From positions 1-25,467 of the forward strand of contig CANRGI010000001.1 of the NCBI GenBank assembly GCA_947630095.1: a stretch of DNA of 25,467 bases, read 5' to 3'. The position numbers and the translations under genes are program-made. The notes under the pieces are model-generated. The model ran no database searches, was not told the origin of the DNA, and saw only the letters and a list, made by a program, of their open reading frames with translations. This document shows positions 14,896 through 22,532 of this stretch, piece after piece. Source of the DNA: an uncultured Bacilli bacterium. GTDB taxonomy: Bacteria; Bacillota_I; Bacilli_A; RF39; UBA660. How positions within the stretch are numbered: the first letter of the stretch is position 1; every line of letters begins with the position of its first letter.

Positions 14896-14979
14896 ACGAT
14901 AAAAATGAGAACGATTATGTTTAGTAACCCCCCCCAAGCAAAATAATGTTTGTGTAGGTTCTTTCATATCAATTTTCAT
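14887..14979 (-). CDS. Leader ORF with a G8 tract, frame-shifted membrane peptide
   Basis: As given, the ORF is 30 residues: MKIDMKEPTQTLFCLGG and then VTKHNRSHFYRGT. A GGAG ribosome site lies eight bases before the ATG, and a consensus promoter ends 33 bases upstream. A run of eight G (14928-14935 as C on the + strand) encodes the GG. If one G is removed, the reading frame continues for 40 residues as GGLLNIIVLIFIVAHNFI then MCLFALS, a strong transmembrane helix ending just before the ribosome site of the surface protein. The frame in which the protein makes sense is therefore the G7 frame. Either the tract is phase-variable or the assembly has one extra G. The G9 frame stops at once. Confidence 0.6.
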   Translation of the reverse strand: MKIDMKEPTQTLFCLGGVTKHNRSHFYRGT

Positions 14980-15012
14980 TTCTTTGCTCCTTCAAAAAAT
15001 TATTACATCTAT

Positions 15013-15041
15013 ATTATATTCTTATAGATTTTTAGTGTCAA
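15013..15041 (-). promoter_or_regulatory. Consensus promoter for the leader ORF and surface protein
   Basis: On the - strand TTGACA (15041-15036) and TATAAT (15018-15013) are both perfect, with 17 bases between them. It is the strongest promoter in the window. Confidence 0.9.
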
Positions 15042-15052
15042 GAAAAAATAAC

Positions 15053-15078
15053 AAAAAAACCTTATAAACTCTAGGTTT
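15053..15078 (-). terminator. Terminator of the rplM-rpsI operon
   Basis: On the - strand AAACCT (15078-15073) pairs with AGGTTT (15062-15057) followed by a T run (complement of 15053-15059). The stem is short but the T run is long. It separates the ribosomal operon from the surface protein promoter. Confidence 0.75.
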
Positions 15079-15096
15079 AAAAGGTTTAAAAGAAAA

Positions 15097-15495
15097 TTAT
15101 CTCTTACTAAATTGAGGTGCACGTCTAGCCTTTTTAAGACCATATTTCTTACGCTCTTTAATTCTAGCATCTCTACTAACCATACCAGTACCCTTTAAAG
15201 TAGGTCTGTATGCTTCACTATTTACTTCAAGTAAAGCCCTAGCAATACCTAATCTAATAGCGCCAGTTTGACCACTAAAGCCACCACCTGTTACTGTTAC
15301 TTCTACATCAAATTCTTTTTCTGTACCAGTAAGTACTAATGGTTGTTTTAAGTCCATTACTAAAGTATCGTAAGGCATATAATCATTAACATCTACACCA
15401 TTAATAGTAATTTTACCATTACCACTATATAATCTAACTCTAGCAACACTTCTTTTTCTTCTTCCAGTTGCACTATAAATATTTTTATCTGCCAT
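15097..15495 (-). CDS. rpsI: 30S ribosomal protein S9
   Basis: A 132-residue S9. Visible family features are YSATGRRKRSVARVRL at the N-terminus, GGGFSGQTGAIRLGIARAL in the middle, and the C-terminal RERKKYGLKKARRAPQFSKR with the invariant SKR tail that reaches the ribosomal P site. The start, ATG at 15495, follows an AGGAGG-like site. It lies 8 bases after rplM, the standard L13-S9 gene pair. Confidence 0.97.
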   Translation of the reverse strand: MADKNIYSATGRRKRSVARVRLYSGNGKITINGVDVNDYMPYDTLVMDLKQPLVLTGTEKEFDVEVTVTGGGFSGQTGAIRLGIARALLEVNSEAYRPTLKGTGMVSRDARIKERKKYGLKKARRAPQFSKR

Positions 15496-15503
15496 AGTTC
15501 CTC

Positions 15504-15932
15504 CTATAATTCTATTTTTTCAGGTTTTTGAGCACTATGTTTATGATTTTCGTCAGCATAAACATATAAATTTCTAAACATATCTCTACCTAGTGTATTT
15601 TTAGGTAGCATACCTTTTACTGCTCTTTCTACCATTTCTACTGGATATTTTTCTTTCATAACTTCAGCAGTTCTTTCTCTCAAACCACCTGGATATCCAC
15701 TATGATTATAATAAACTTTCTTCTTTAGTTTATCTCCTGTTAAATTAACTTTACTAGCATTAATAATTATTACTGCATCTCCACAATTAACGTGAGGTGT
15801 ATAAGTTACTTTGTGTTTACCACGTAAAATATGTGCTGCTTTACTAGCAACTCTACCTAGATTTTTACCCTCTGCATCAATTATGAACCATTTAGTAGAA
15901 ACATCTTCTTTTCTTAACATAAATGTTTTCAT
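15504..15932 (-). CDS. rplM: 50S ribosomal protein L13
   Basis: A 142-residue L13 of normal length: MKTFMLRKEDVSTKWFIIDA at the start, then GKNLGRVAS, ILRGKHKVTYTPHVNCGD and the conserved KMYYNHSGYPGG-like segment VYYNHSGYPGGL. The ATG at 15932 is chosen because AAGGAG lies eight bases upstream and the family begins there; the longer frame to 15980 has no homologous N-terminus. It is the first gene of the L13-S9 operon, with an 80-base leader. Confidence 0.97.
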   Translation of the reverse strand: MKTFMLRKEDVSTKWFIIDAEGKNLGRVASKAAHILRGKHKVTYTPHVNCGDAVIIINASKVNLTGDKLKKKVYYNHSGYPGGLRERTAEVMKEKYPVEMVERAVKGMLPKNTLGRDMFRNLYVYADENHKHSAQKPEKIEL

Positions 15933-16045
15933 ATAAATTCTCCTTACTTTATCCTTAATATATATGCCTTCCCACAGCAATATATCAAAAGATATTTAAA
16001 AATGTACCGTATATCATTATACAATACTATATTACAAAAAGTCAA
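15933..16045 (-). promoter_or_regulatory. rplM promoter and possible ribosomal leader
   Basis: On the - strand TTGACT (16045-16040) and TATAAT (16021-16016) are spaced by 18 bases. The transcript would have about 75 leader bases, including an imperfect hairpin, GATATATTGC with GGCATATATA around TGTGGGAA. L13 leaders controlling their own operon are known in Bacillota; whether this one is of that class needs a covariance search, so the leader part is tentative. Confidence 0.6.
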
Positions 16046-16097
16046 ATAAAACTTGAAGTCGGTCATAAAATTTATTACAAAACGTAAAATTAGATAG

Positions 16098-16124
16098 TTG
16101 ACAACAATTCTGAACTATTATAAA
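16098..16124 (+). promoter_or_regulatory. Tentative promoter of the Cys-repeat surface protein gene
   Basis: TTGACA (16098-16103) is perfect, but the nearest -10 candidate TATAAA (16119-16124) is at 15 bases, shorter than ideal. Another candidate GATAAT (16127-16132) is too far. The region 16046-16166 has no gene. Confidence 0.4.
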
Positions 16125-16166
16125 ATGATAATAGAGTAAAAAAGAATAGAAGTTGGAGGAATAAAA

Positions 16167-17282
16167 ATGAAAAAGAAACCAAAAAGCAATAAAGGAATAA
16201 TGGTAGTGTTAGTACTCCTTATTATTGCTTGTGTAGCCTGTGGTACTATAGGATATTTAGAAAGTACTAAACCAAAAGATACTAATGAAGGAGAAAATAA
16301 AGAAACAGACCCTAAGGACTTTAAAGTAACGTATAGATATTATTTAGATGGAGAAGAAATAGACGATATTGTTGAAAAAGAAACTTTAACATTAAATAAT
16401 AGTGAAGAATTTGAAGGAGATACTGAAGAAATATACGTATATAACTTTGATAGATATAGTTGCACTAATAACGTTACTGGTACTTGGAATGAAGAAGACT
16501 GGGAATTTACACCAGAATTAACAGCAAATTCTACTTGTAGATTATACTTTATTAAATCAGAACATACTGTTACATTTAAAGCAAATAATGGTATTCTTCC
16601 TAGTGGTCAAGTAGAAGAAAAGTTAGAAACTATAATAAATAAAGATAAAACAATAAATGTTAAACCAGCAGAAGGTTATAAATTTGAAAGTATAAGTTGT
16701 ACTAATAATGATATTAAAACTGAATATAATGAAGAAACTAATGATGTTACTGTATCAAATGTTACTAAAGATGGCGCTATATGTACAGTAGAATTTGGTT
16801 TAAAAGATTATAAAGTTGAAGTTACAGCACAATTTGGAAGTGTTGTTGAACCTAAAGACCAAACAGTTAAATATGGCGCTAATGTAGAATTTGAAGTAAG
16901 TCCATCAGAAAATTATGCTTTTGAAACAGTTACTTGTACTAATGACCAACACGGAACTTATGTAAATGGTAGACTTACAATATCAGGTGTAAGTAATGAT
17001 ACTGTTTGTACTGTAATATTTAGACCAGTAAAATACACTGTAACACTTAATGTAACAGGTGGTAAAATTAGTTCTGGATATTCTAGTCCACAAAGTGTAT
17101 CTGAAGGACAAAAAGCAACATTTGTAGTTGAACCTGACGAAGGATATAGTATGACAGGAGTTGTTCCAGAGTGTGGAGAAAATGTTAAGACAGAATTTCA
17201 AAGTGGTATATTAAATGTATATGATGTTACAAATAATATAACTTGTAATTTAAATCTTAAAAAGACAGAAACAACTGAATAA
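16167..17282 (+). CDS. Membrane-anchored surface protein with Cys-containing repeats
   Basis: A 371-residue protein with a short basic N-terminus and a hydrophobic anchor (residues about 10-29), an acidic linker rich in Asn/Glu/Lys, and four beta-rich repeats of about 65-80 residues. Each repeat has a paired Cys, for example YSCTNN...STCRLYF, ISCTNN...AICTVEF, VTCTND...TVCTVIF and VPECGE...ITCNLNL. The repeat shape (hydrophobic strand, GYxF/YAFE turn, VTxDxxCxVxF end) resembles the bacterial repeat modules of the InlB B-repeat and related families, and the Cys pair in each may form a disulfide. GGAGGA precedes the ATG. It is monocistronic, with a strong terminator at 17290-17324. There is no LPxTG, so the N-terminal helix is the anchor. 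Confidence 0.75.
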   Translation: MKKKPKSNKGIMVVLVLLIIACVACGTIGYLESTKPKDTNEGENKETDPKDFKVTYRYYLDGEEIDDIVEKETLTLNNSEEFEGDTEEIYVYNFDRYSCTNNVTGTWNEEDWEFTPELTANSTCRLYFIKSEHTVTFKANNGILPSGQVEEKLETIINKDKTINVKPAEGYKFESISCTNNDIKTEYNEETNDVTVSNVTKDGAICTVEFGLKDYKVEVTAQFGSVVEPKDQTVKYGANVEFEVSPSENYAFETVTCTNDQHGTYVNGRLTISGVSNDTVCTVIFRPVKYTVTLNVTGGKISSGYSSPQSVSEGQKATFVVEPDEGYSMTGVVPECGENVKTEFQSGILNVYDVTNNITCNLNLKKTETTE

Positions 17283-17289
17283 AAATTTT

Positions 17290-17324
17290 AAAGTAAATAG
17301 ATTAAATTCCTATTTACTTTTTTT
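17290..17324 (+). terminator. Intrinsic terminator
   Basis: AAAGTAAATAG (17290-17300) pairs perfectly with CTATTTACTTT (17310-17320) over 11 bp with a 9-base loop, followed by a T run to 17324. It ends the Cys-repeat surface protein transcript. Confidence 0.9.
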
Positions 17325-17342
17325 ATACATATAATATATAAT
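17313..17342 (+). promoter_or_regulatory. Promoter giving a leaderless dus transcript
   Basis: TTTACT (17313-17318) and TATAAT (17337-17342) are spaced by 18 bases, and a second TATAAT is at 17330-17335. With the downstream box, transcription would start at about 17349-17350, the A of the ATG itself. There is no Shine-Dalgarno sequence before that ATG. The -35 box lies within the preceding terminator's 3' arm. Confidence 0.55.
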
Positions 17343-17349
17343 AAAAGTT

Positions 17350-18312
17350 ATGAAGTGGAAAATAGGAAATGTAGAAATTGAAAATCAAGTAGTATTTGCG
17401 CCTATGGCTGGAGTATCTAATATTAGTTATAGAACTATTATTAAAGAAATGGGTGCTGGTTTATTATACTCTGAAATGGTAAGTAGTATGGGTATAACTT
17501 ATAATTCACAAAAGACAATAGATTTAATAAATGAAAGTGAAAGACCTATAAGTATTCAAATATTTGGAAGTGATGTAAATTCTTTTGTAGAAAGTGCTAA
17601 ATATATAGAAAAAAATTTCCACCCTGATATAATAGATATCAATATGGGTTGTCCTGTACCTAAAGTTGCAGTTAAAAGTCAGGCTGGAAGTGCCCTTTTA
17701 AAGAATCCTGATAAAATAAAAGAAGTAGTAAGCGCTGTGGTTAAAGCAGTAAATATTCCTGTTACTGTTAAAATAAGAAGTGGTTGGAATACTATTAATG
17801 CAGTGGAAGTTGCTAAAAAAATAGAAGAAGCAGGTGCTAAAGCAATAGCAATACACGCTAGGACTAGGGCTCAAGGTTACTCAGGTAAAGCAGACTGGAA
17901 TATAATTAAAGAAGTTAAGGAAGCAGTAAATATTCCTGTAATAGGTAATGGAGATATTAAATCTTGTTTAGATGCTAAAAAGATGCTAGAAGAAACTAAT
18001 TGTGATGCTATTATGATAGGACGTGCTACTCTAGGTAACCCTTGGATAATAAAAGAATGTGTAGAATTTTTAGATACAGGCAAAAAAATAGAAGAACCTA
18101 CTAATAAAGAAAAAATAGATATGATTAAAAAACATTATGAATTATTAAAAAAATACTCTAATTCTAAAGTAGCGCTTTTAGAAATTAGAACACACGCTTT
18201 ATGGTATTTAAAAGGTATACCTAATATAAAAGAATATAAAGAAGCATTAGTTAAAACAAATACAGAAGCAGATTTTCAAAATGTCCTTGAACAAATATAT
18301 AACCACTTATAA
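17350..18312 (+). CDS. dusB: tRNA-dihydrouridine synthase (DusB-like)
   Basis: A 320-residue FMN enzyme reducing uridines in tRNA D-loops. Landmarks are VFAPMAGVSNISYR (about 15-28), DINMGCPVPKV with catalytic Cys101, KIRSGW near 139, AIAIHARTRAQGYSGKADW (about 160-178), and IGNGDI and MIGRATLGNPW for phosphate binding. The C-terminal helical tRNA-binding domain is present, so the length is full. Subfamily assignment (DusB rather than others) rests on general similarity. No ribosome site precedes the ATG, and the promoter position suggests a leaderless mRNA. A GAAAGGA site precedes the next gene 24 bases downstream, so both may be on one transcript. Confidence 0.93.
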   Translation: MKWKIGNVEIENQVVFAPMAGVSNISYRTIIKEMGAGLLYSEMVSSMGITYNSQKTIDLINESERPISIQIFGSDVNSFVESAKYIEKNFHPDIIDINMGCPVPKVAVKSQAGSALLKNPDKIKEVVSAVVKAVNIPVTVKIRSGWNTINAVEVAKKIEEAGAKAIAIHARTRAQGYSGKADWNIIKEVKEAVNIPVIGNGDIKSCLDAKKMLEETNCDAIMIGRATLGNPWIIKECVEFLDTGKKIEEPTNKEKIDMIKKHYELLKKYSNSKVALLEIRTHALWYLKGIPNIKEYKEALVKTNTEADFQNVLEQIYNHL

Positions 18313-18336
18313 TATAAATAGAAAGGAAAAAAGAAT

Positions 18337-18951
18337 ATGAATTTAAAGAAATTAACAATATCTAATTTAATATTTTTATTAAATAATCAAGATAAACAAA
18401 ATAAAGTTTATGAAGAATTAAAAAATAGATTTAATTTATACCCTATAACTCTTAATAAATTTATAGATAAAGAATTAAATATAATAAATGAAAGAGGTAA
18501 TGATTTAGAAAGTTATCTATTTAAACAAAACCCTACTTTACAAGAACTTATAGAATTATATTTTTCTTCTTTTAGTAAAGATACTTTATTATTTAGTGAA
18601 ACTCATTTAGTTAATTTAATAGACGATTTATATATAAATATAGATAAAGAACTAGATAGATTAGATAATAAGATTAGTACTAATACTGAAGCATTAATAA
18701 TAGTTAAAAATAAATTATTACTTAAAAAAGAAAAAATAAATAAAAATGATAATAAAAAATATTTATTAAAATATAGTAAAAATAATAATACTTTATTAAA
18801 AGATTTTTATATTAATTCTTTAATTAAATCTGACGATAGAAAACTTAAATTACAAAAATTAAAATTACTTAAAGAATACTTAGGGGGATATAAAATTAAT
18901 TATGAAACTGATAATATGAAAAAAATACTATCTAATATGAACTTATATTGA
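18337..18951 (+). CDS. Hypothetical Asn/Lys-rich helical protein
   Basis: A 204-residue protein with no recognisable domain: no signal peptide, no membrane segment, Asn and Lys abundant, helical throughout, with Leu/Lys alternation near residues 120-180. It starts 24 bases after dus with a GAAAGGA ribosome site, so it may be co-transcribed with dus. The stop codon at 18949-18951 lies within the -35 box of the lysS promoter. Poly-Asn/Lys content may simply reflect extreme AT bias. No function is proposed. Confidence 0.6.
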   Translation: MNLKKLTISNLIFLLNNQDKQNKVYEELKNRFNLYPITLNKFIDKELNIINERGNDLESYLFKQNPTLQELIELYFSSFSKDTLLFSETHLVNLIDDLYINIDKELDRLDNKISTNTEALIIVKNKLLLKKEKINKNDNKKYLLKYSKNNNTLLKDFYINSLIKSDDRKLKLQKLKLLKEYLGGYKINYETDNMKKILSNMNLY

Positions 18952-18976
18952 CAAAAATAGTATTTTATTATAAAAT
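18948..18976 (+). promoter_or_regulatory. Promoter of the T-box lysS unit
   Basis: TTGACA (18948-18953) and TAAAAT (18971-18976) are spaced by 17 bases. The -35 box overlaps the stop codon of the gene before it. Confidence 0.8.
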
Positions 18977-18984
18977 TAACCCAT

Positions 18985-19177
18985 AAATCAATGAGAAGGA
19001 CAAGTAATAATAGAAACTGTTAATAGAAAGTTAGGAAGATGGAAACTAGCAATAAGCCTATTATGAATAAAAACCTTTGAGTGCTTTTAGTCGGTTGTGC
19101 CGTTATAACTAAATAAGTTACTAAATAAGGGTGGTACCGCGACCAATAATCGCCCCTTTGTTGAGTAACTTTTTTTG
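18985..19177 (+). ncRNA. T-box leader (tRNA-Lys-sensing riboswitch)
   Basis: The hallmark T-box sequence GGGTGGTACCGCG is at 19129-19141. The terminator stem AAGTTACT (19115-19122) / AGTAACTT (19164-19171) with a T run to 19177 competes with the antiterminator built on the T-box. Upstream, stem I has GAAGG (about 18994) pairing with CCTTT (about 19075), AGTA in the 5' specifier-loop side, a GATGGAA apical element (about 19038), and a purine-rich 3' loop GAATAAAAA containing the likely AAA (Lys) specifier. Uncharged tRNA-Lys would stabilise the antiterminator and allow lysS expression. The specifier assignment is by eye. Confidence 0.9.
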
Positions 19178-19188
19178 AGGAGGAAAAT

Positions 19189-20658
19189 ATGAAACAATTA
19201 AGTGAACAAGAAATAATAAGGAGAGAAAAATTAAAGACTATAAGTGAAGTTACTAATCCATATCCAGAAAAATATGAGAGAACTCACGCTTTAAAAGAAG
19301 CAAGACTATTAAGCGACGATACTAAAGATGTCAGTATAGCAGGTAGAATTGTCTTTATGAGAAAGATGGGTAAACTTAGTTTTGTAAGGATAAGAGATTT
19401 AGAAGGAGATATGCAACTAGAAATAAAGATAGATGTTGTTGGAGAAGATAAATATTCATTTTTTAAATCTTCTTTTGATACAGGAGATTTTATAGGGGCT
19501 AAAGGAGAAATATTTACAACTCAAACTGGAGAAAAAACTCTTAGAGTTTATGAATTTACTTTTTTAGGTAAATCTTTAAGACCTTTACCTGAGAAGTTTC
19601 ACGGACTACAAGATACTGAACTTAAATATAGAGAACGTTTTACTGATTTAATTACTAATGAAAGTTCAAGAAATGTATTTTTAGGTAGAAGTAAATTATA
19701 TGCTTTTATTCATAAATATTTAAATGAACATGGTTTTTTAGAAGTAGAAACACCTATATTACAAACTGCTGTATGTGGGGCTAGTGCTCGTCCATTTTAT
19801 ACACATCATAATGCCCTAGATTTAGATTGTAATTTGCGCATCGCGCCTGAAACTTATTTAAAACAATGTATAGCAGCAGGTTTTGATAAAGTCTATGAAG
19901 TTGCTAAATGTTTTAGAAATGAAGGAATGGATACTGAACATTTACAAGAATTTACCCAAATTGAATGGTATGCTGCTTATTGGAATTATGAAGATAATAT
20001 TAAATTTTATACTAATTTTATTAAAGCACTTATTTTAGAATTAAAAGGAAGTACTACTATAGAATATCAAGGACATACTTTAGATTTTGGTAAAGATAAT
20101 TGGAATATGATTAATTACTGTGAAGAAATTAATAAAATATTAGGTTTTGATATTTTAGAGGTAAATGATGCAAATACTTTAAAAGAAAAAATAACTAATA
20201 CTAATTTATTTACTATGGCAGAATTAGAAGATTATAAATCAGTTAGTCAAATAATAGATTTTGTTTATAAAAAGAAAATACGTGAAAATATTATAGAACC
20301 AACTATAATCTATAACTACCCTGCCGTTTTAATTCCTCTTGCTAGAAGAAATGATAGTGACGAAAGGAGAATTGATGTATTCCAAGTAGTTGCCTGTGGT
20401 ACTGAACTTTGTAAAGCATATTCTGAATTAGTAAACCCAGAAATACAAAGACATAATTTTGAAGAACAATTAAAAGCAAAAGAACAAGGTGACGAAGAAA
20501 CTATGGAATTAGACGAAACTTTCTTAACTGCTATGGAACAAGGTATGCCGCCTATTTCTGGTTTAGGTTTTGGTATTGATAGATTAATGATGTTAATATA
20601 TGATATGCCTTCTATAAGAGATGTAGTATTGTTTCCTTTAATGAAACCATTAGATTAA
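19189..20658 (+). CDS. lysS: Lysyl-tRNA synthetase, class II
   Basis: A 489-residue class II LysRS charging tRNA-Lys. The N-terminal OB-fold anticodon domain (about 45-150, with VSIAGRIVFMRKMGKLSFVR) is followed by the catalytic domain: motif 1 around FLEVETPIL, motif 2 FRNEGMDTEHLQEFTQIEWY (about 241-260) and motif 3 GLGFGIDRLMML (about 457-468). Length and domain order are standard, and the C-terminus DVVLFPLMKP is typical. GAGGAGG lies five to nine bases before the ATG, right after the T-box terminator. Regulation is by tRNA-Lys charging. Confidence 0.96.
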   Translation: MKQLSEQEIIRREKLKTISEVTNPYPEKYERTHALKEARLLSDDTKDVSIAGRIVFMRKMGKLSFVRIRDLEGDMQLEIKIDVVGEDKYSFFKSSFDTGDFIGAKGEIFTTQTGEKTLRVYEFTFLGKSLRPLPEKFHGLQDTELKYRERFTDLITNESSRNVFLGRSKLYAFIHKYLNEHGFLEVETPILQTAVCGASARPFYTHHNALDLDCNLRIAPETYLKQCIAAGFDKVYEVAKCFRNEGMDTEHLQEFTQIEWYAAYWNYEDNIKFYTNFIKALILELKGSTTIEYQGHTLDFGKDNWNMINYCEEINKILGFDILEVNDANTLKEKITNTNLFTMAELEDYKSVSQIIDFVYKKKIRENIIEPTIIYNYPAVLIPLARRNDSDERRIDVFQVVACGTELCKAYSELVNPEIQRHNFEEQLKAKEQGDEETMELDETFLTAMEQGMPPISGLGFGIDRLMMLIYDMPSIRDVVLFPLMKPLD

Positions 20659-20690
20659 AATTATCAAATTTTTGATAATTTTTTCTTTTT
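20657..20690 (+). terminator. Terminator after lysS
   Basis: AAAATTATCAAA (20657-20668) and TTTGATAATTTT (20671-20682) are a perfect 12-bp inverted repeat with a 2-base gap, followed by T runs to 20690. The stop codon of lysS lies within its first bases. Confidence 0.8.
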
Positions 20691-20745
20691 GTAACCATAT
20701 ATTATACCAAATTATATGAAGTTATTGTGAAAACTGCATAAAAAC

Positions 20746-20775
20746 TTGTAAAACTTGACATAATTAGTGTATAAT
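20746..20775 (+). promoter_or_regulatory. Promoter of the transporter gene
   Basis: TTGTAA (20746-20751) and TATAAT (20770-20775) are spaced by 18 bases. A perfect TTGACA at 20755-20760 is only nine bases from the same -10 and cannot serve it, though it might bind polymerase non-productively. Confidence 0.6.
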
Positions 20776-20797
20776 TGTGTTTAGGAGGTAATATATA

Positions 20798-22447
20798 ATG
20801 AAAAAGAACAAGACGTTCAAATTGATTGCAAGTGTTTTATCAGCACTATTGATAATCGCAGGTATAATTATACCTAATACACCTGGATTTATAATGTTAC
20901 TTTTTGGTTGGACTATTCTTTTTATATTAGGAATAATATACTGGATAAAACCATCTAAAAAAGATACTAAATTAAAATTATTAACTTTAATCTTTATGTA
21001 TCTAATAGCATTAAGTTGGGTAATACCTGCAACACAAATATCTAGTGGTACTAGTTTACAAGATTTAGGTCTATTAAGAGTATCAGTATTCGAGGCTATT
21101 GAATACCCTTACCTATCATTCCAATTCTTCTTACAACCACTTCTATACATCTTATTTGTAGGTGGTTTTTACGGAGTAATATCTGAAACTGGTAAATACA
21201 GGGCTATGCTAGATAAAATAGTAAAAATAATGAAAGGAAAAGAAACTATATTCATTATACTTTCTACATTAATTCTTACTATATTAAGTAGTGTATTCGG
21301 ACTAAGTGTAATGTTATTCTTTATCATACCACCTATATGTGGAGTTATCTTACTTATGGGTTATGACCGTATTACTGCATTTTTAGTAGGGTTTGTATCT
21401 ACTATGATAGGTGTTATAGGTAGTACTTATGCACCAACTATAGTTGGATATATAAATGACTCGACTGGAAGTAATTTTGAAACAGAGTTTTTCTCTAAAG
21501 TAATTTTATTACTTACAAGTTATGTAATATATTTAACATTTACATTAAAACACGCGAAAGACTGCAAAGAAAATAAACATAGTGAAGAAGAAAGTAAAGA
21601 AGAAAATGAAGAAAGAGAAGACGAAATATTACTTGTAGGTGAAAAGAAACAAAATAAAAAACCTTTCTGGCCTATTTTAGTAGTAATATTCTTAATTATA
21701 GCATTAACTAGTATTGGTACATTTGACTGGGCTGGAATATTTGATATTTCTTTCTTTGAAGATTTACATACTAATCTTTGGGAAACTGAAATATTTAATA
21801 ATACTATATTTAAGTTCTTACTTGATGGACAAGAAGGTATCGGAACTTGGTTCTTTAATGAACCTACAGTATTAGTATTACTTGGTACAATAATTTTAAG
21901 TAAAGTTTATAACTTAAAGTTCTCTCAAGCACTTAAATCATTTGGTAGAGGTGTTAAGAAAGTATTAAAACCTGCTTTCTTAGTTATCATTGCTTATTCA
22001 ATAGTAATATTAACTGCTTACCACCCTTATATAGTAACTATAACTGACTTTATGTTTAATACAGTTGCTGAGGGTATGTTAAATGGTCTAGGTAATATTG
22101 GTTTCTTAACTAATGTAATGGGAACAATATCAGATTTAACTTTTGCAATATTTACAAGTTTAAATACTGTATTAAGTACTATACTAAATATAGATATGCT
22201 TTATGTAGTTCAAGCAACAGTTCCTTATGTATCTTCATTTTATTCAGACGCGATTAACAATCTTGCAATCGTCACTCAATCTATGTATGGTTTAACTTTA
22301 TTATTCGCTCCTACTAGTAGTATGTTACTTTTAGGTCTTGAATATTTAGGTGTTCCATATAAAGAGTGGTTAAAATCAAGTTGGAAATTAATCCTTGAAT
22401 TACTTGCTATTATATTTATAATTATATTAGTAGTAATATTTATATAA
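20798..22447 (+). CDS. YfcC-like / dicarboxylate or amino-acid transporter family membrane protein
   Basis: A 549-residue protein with about twelve hydrophobic segments. The N-terminal half includes FFLQPLLYILFVGGFYGVIS, KMKGKETIFIILSTLILTILSS and GLSVMLFFIIPPICGVILLMGYDRITAF, with the GFVSTMIGVIGSTYAPTIVGY reentrant-like loop; this layout is that of YfcC/DcuC-type (IT superfamily) carriers. A long charged cytoplasmic linker (about 254-286: EEESKEENEERED) separates the halves. Substrate is not determinable; relatives move arginine, ornithine or dicarboxylates. AGGAGG precedes the ATG. It has its own promoter and terminator, so T-box control does not obviously extend to it. Confidence 0.7.
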   Translation: MKKNKTFKLIASVLSALLIIAGIIIPNTPGFIMLLFGWTILFILGIIYWIKPSKKDTKLKLLTLIFMYLIALSWVIPATQISSGTSLQDLGLLRVSVFEAIEYPYLSFQFFLQPLLYILFVGGFYGVISETGKYRAMLDKIVKIMKGKETIFIILSTLILTILSSVFGLSVMLFFIIPPICGVILLMGYDRITAFLVGFVSTMIGVIGSTYAPTIVGYINDSTGSNFETEFFSKVILLLTSYVIYLTFTLKHAKDCKENKHSEEESKEENEEREDEILLVGEKKQNKKPFWPILVVIFLIIALTSIGTFDWAGIFDISFFEDLHTNLWETEIFNNTIFKFLLDGQEGIGTWFFNEPTVLVLLGTIILSKVYNLKFSQALKSFGRGVKKVLKPAFLVIIAYSIVILTAYHPYIVTITDFMFNTVAEGMLNGLGNIGFLTNVMGTISDLTFAIFTSLNTVLSTILNIDMLYVVQATVPYVSSFYSDAINNLAIVTQSMYGLTLLFAPTSSMLLLGLEYLGVPYKEWLKSSWKLILELLAIIFIIILVVIFI

Positions 22448-22451
22448 ACCT

Positions 22452-22478
22452 AAAGAGCAACAAAAATGCTCTTTTTTT
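22452..22478 (+). terminator. Terminator after the transporter gene
   Basis: AAAGAGCA (22452-22459) pairs with TGCTCTTT (22467-22474) with a 7-base loop and a T run to 22478. Confidence 0.9.
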
Positions 22479-22532
22479 GTATATTTGTTTATTAAATCTC
22501 ACAATATATCATAGAATTAGAAAGAGGTGTTT

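Noticed and set aside
20755..20775. Perfect TTGACA with TATAAT nine bases away as a promoter
   Set aside because: The spacing is far too short for a sigma-A promoter; TTGTAA at 20746 gives 18 bases with the same -10.
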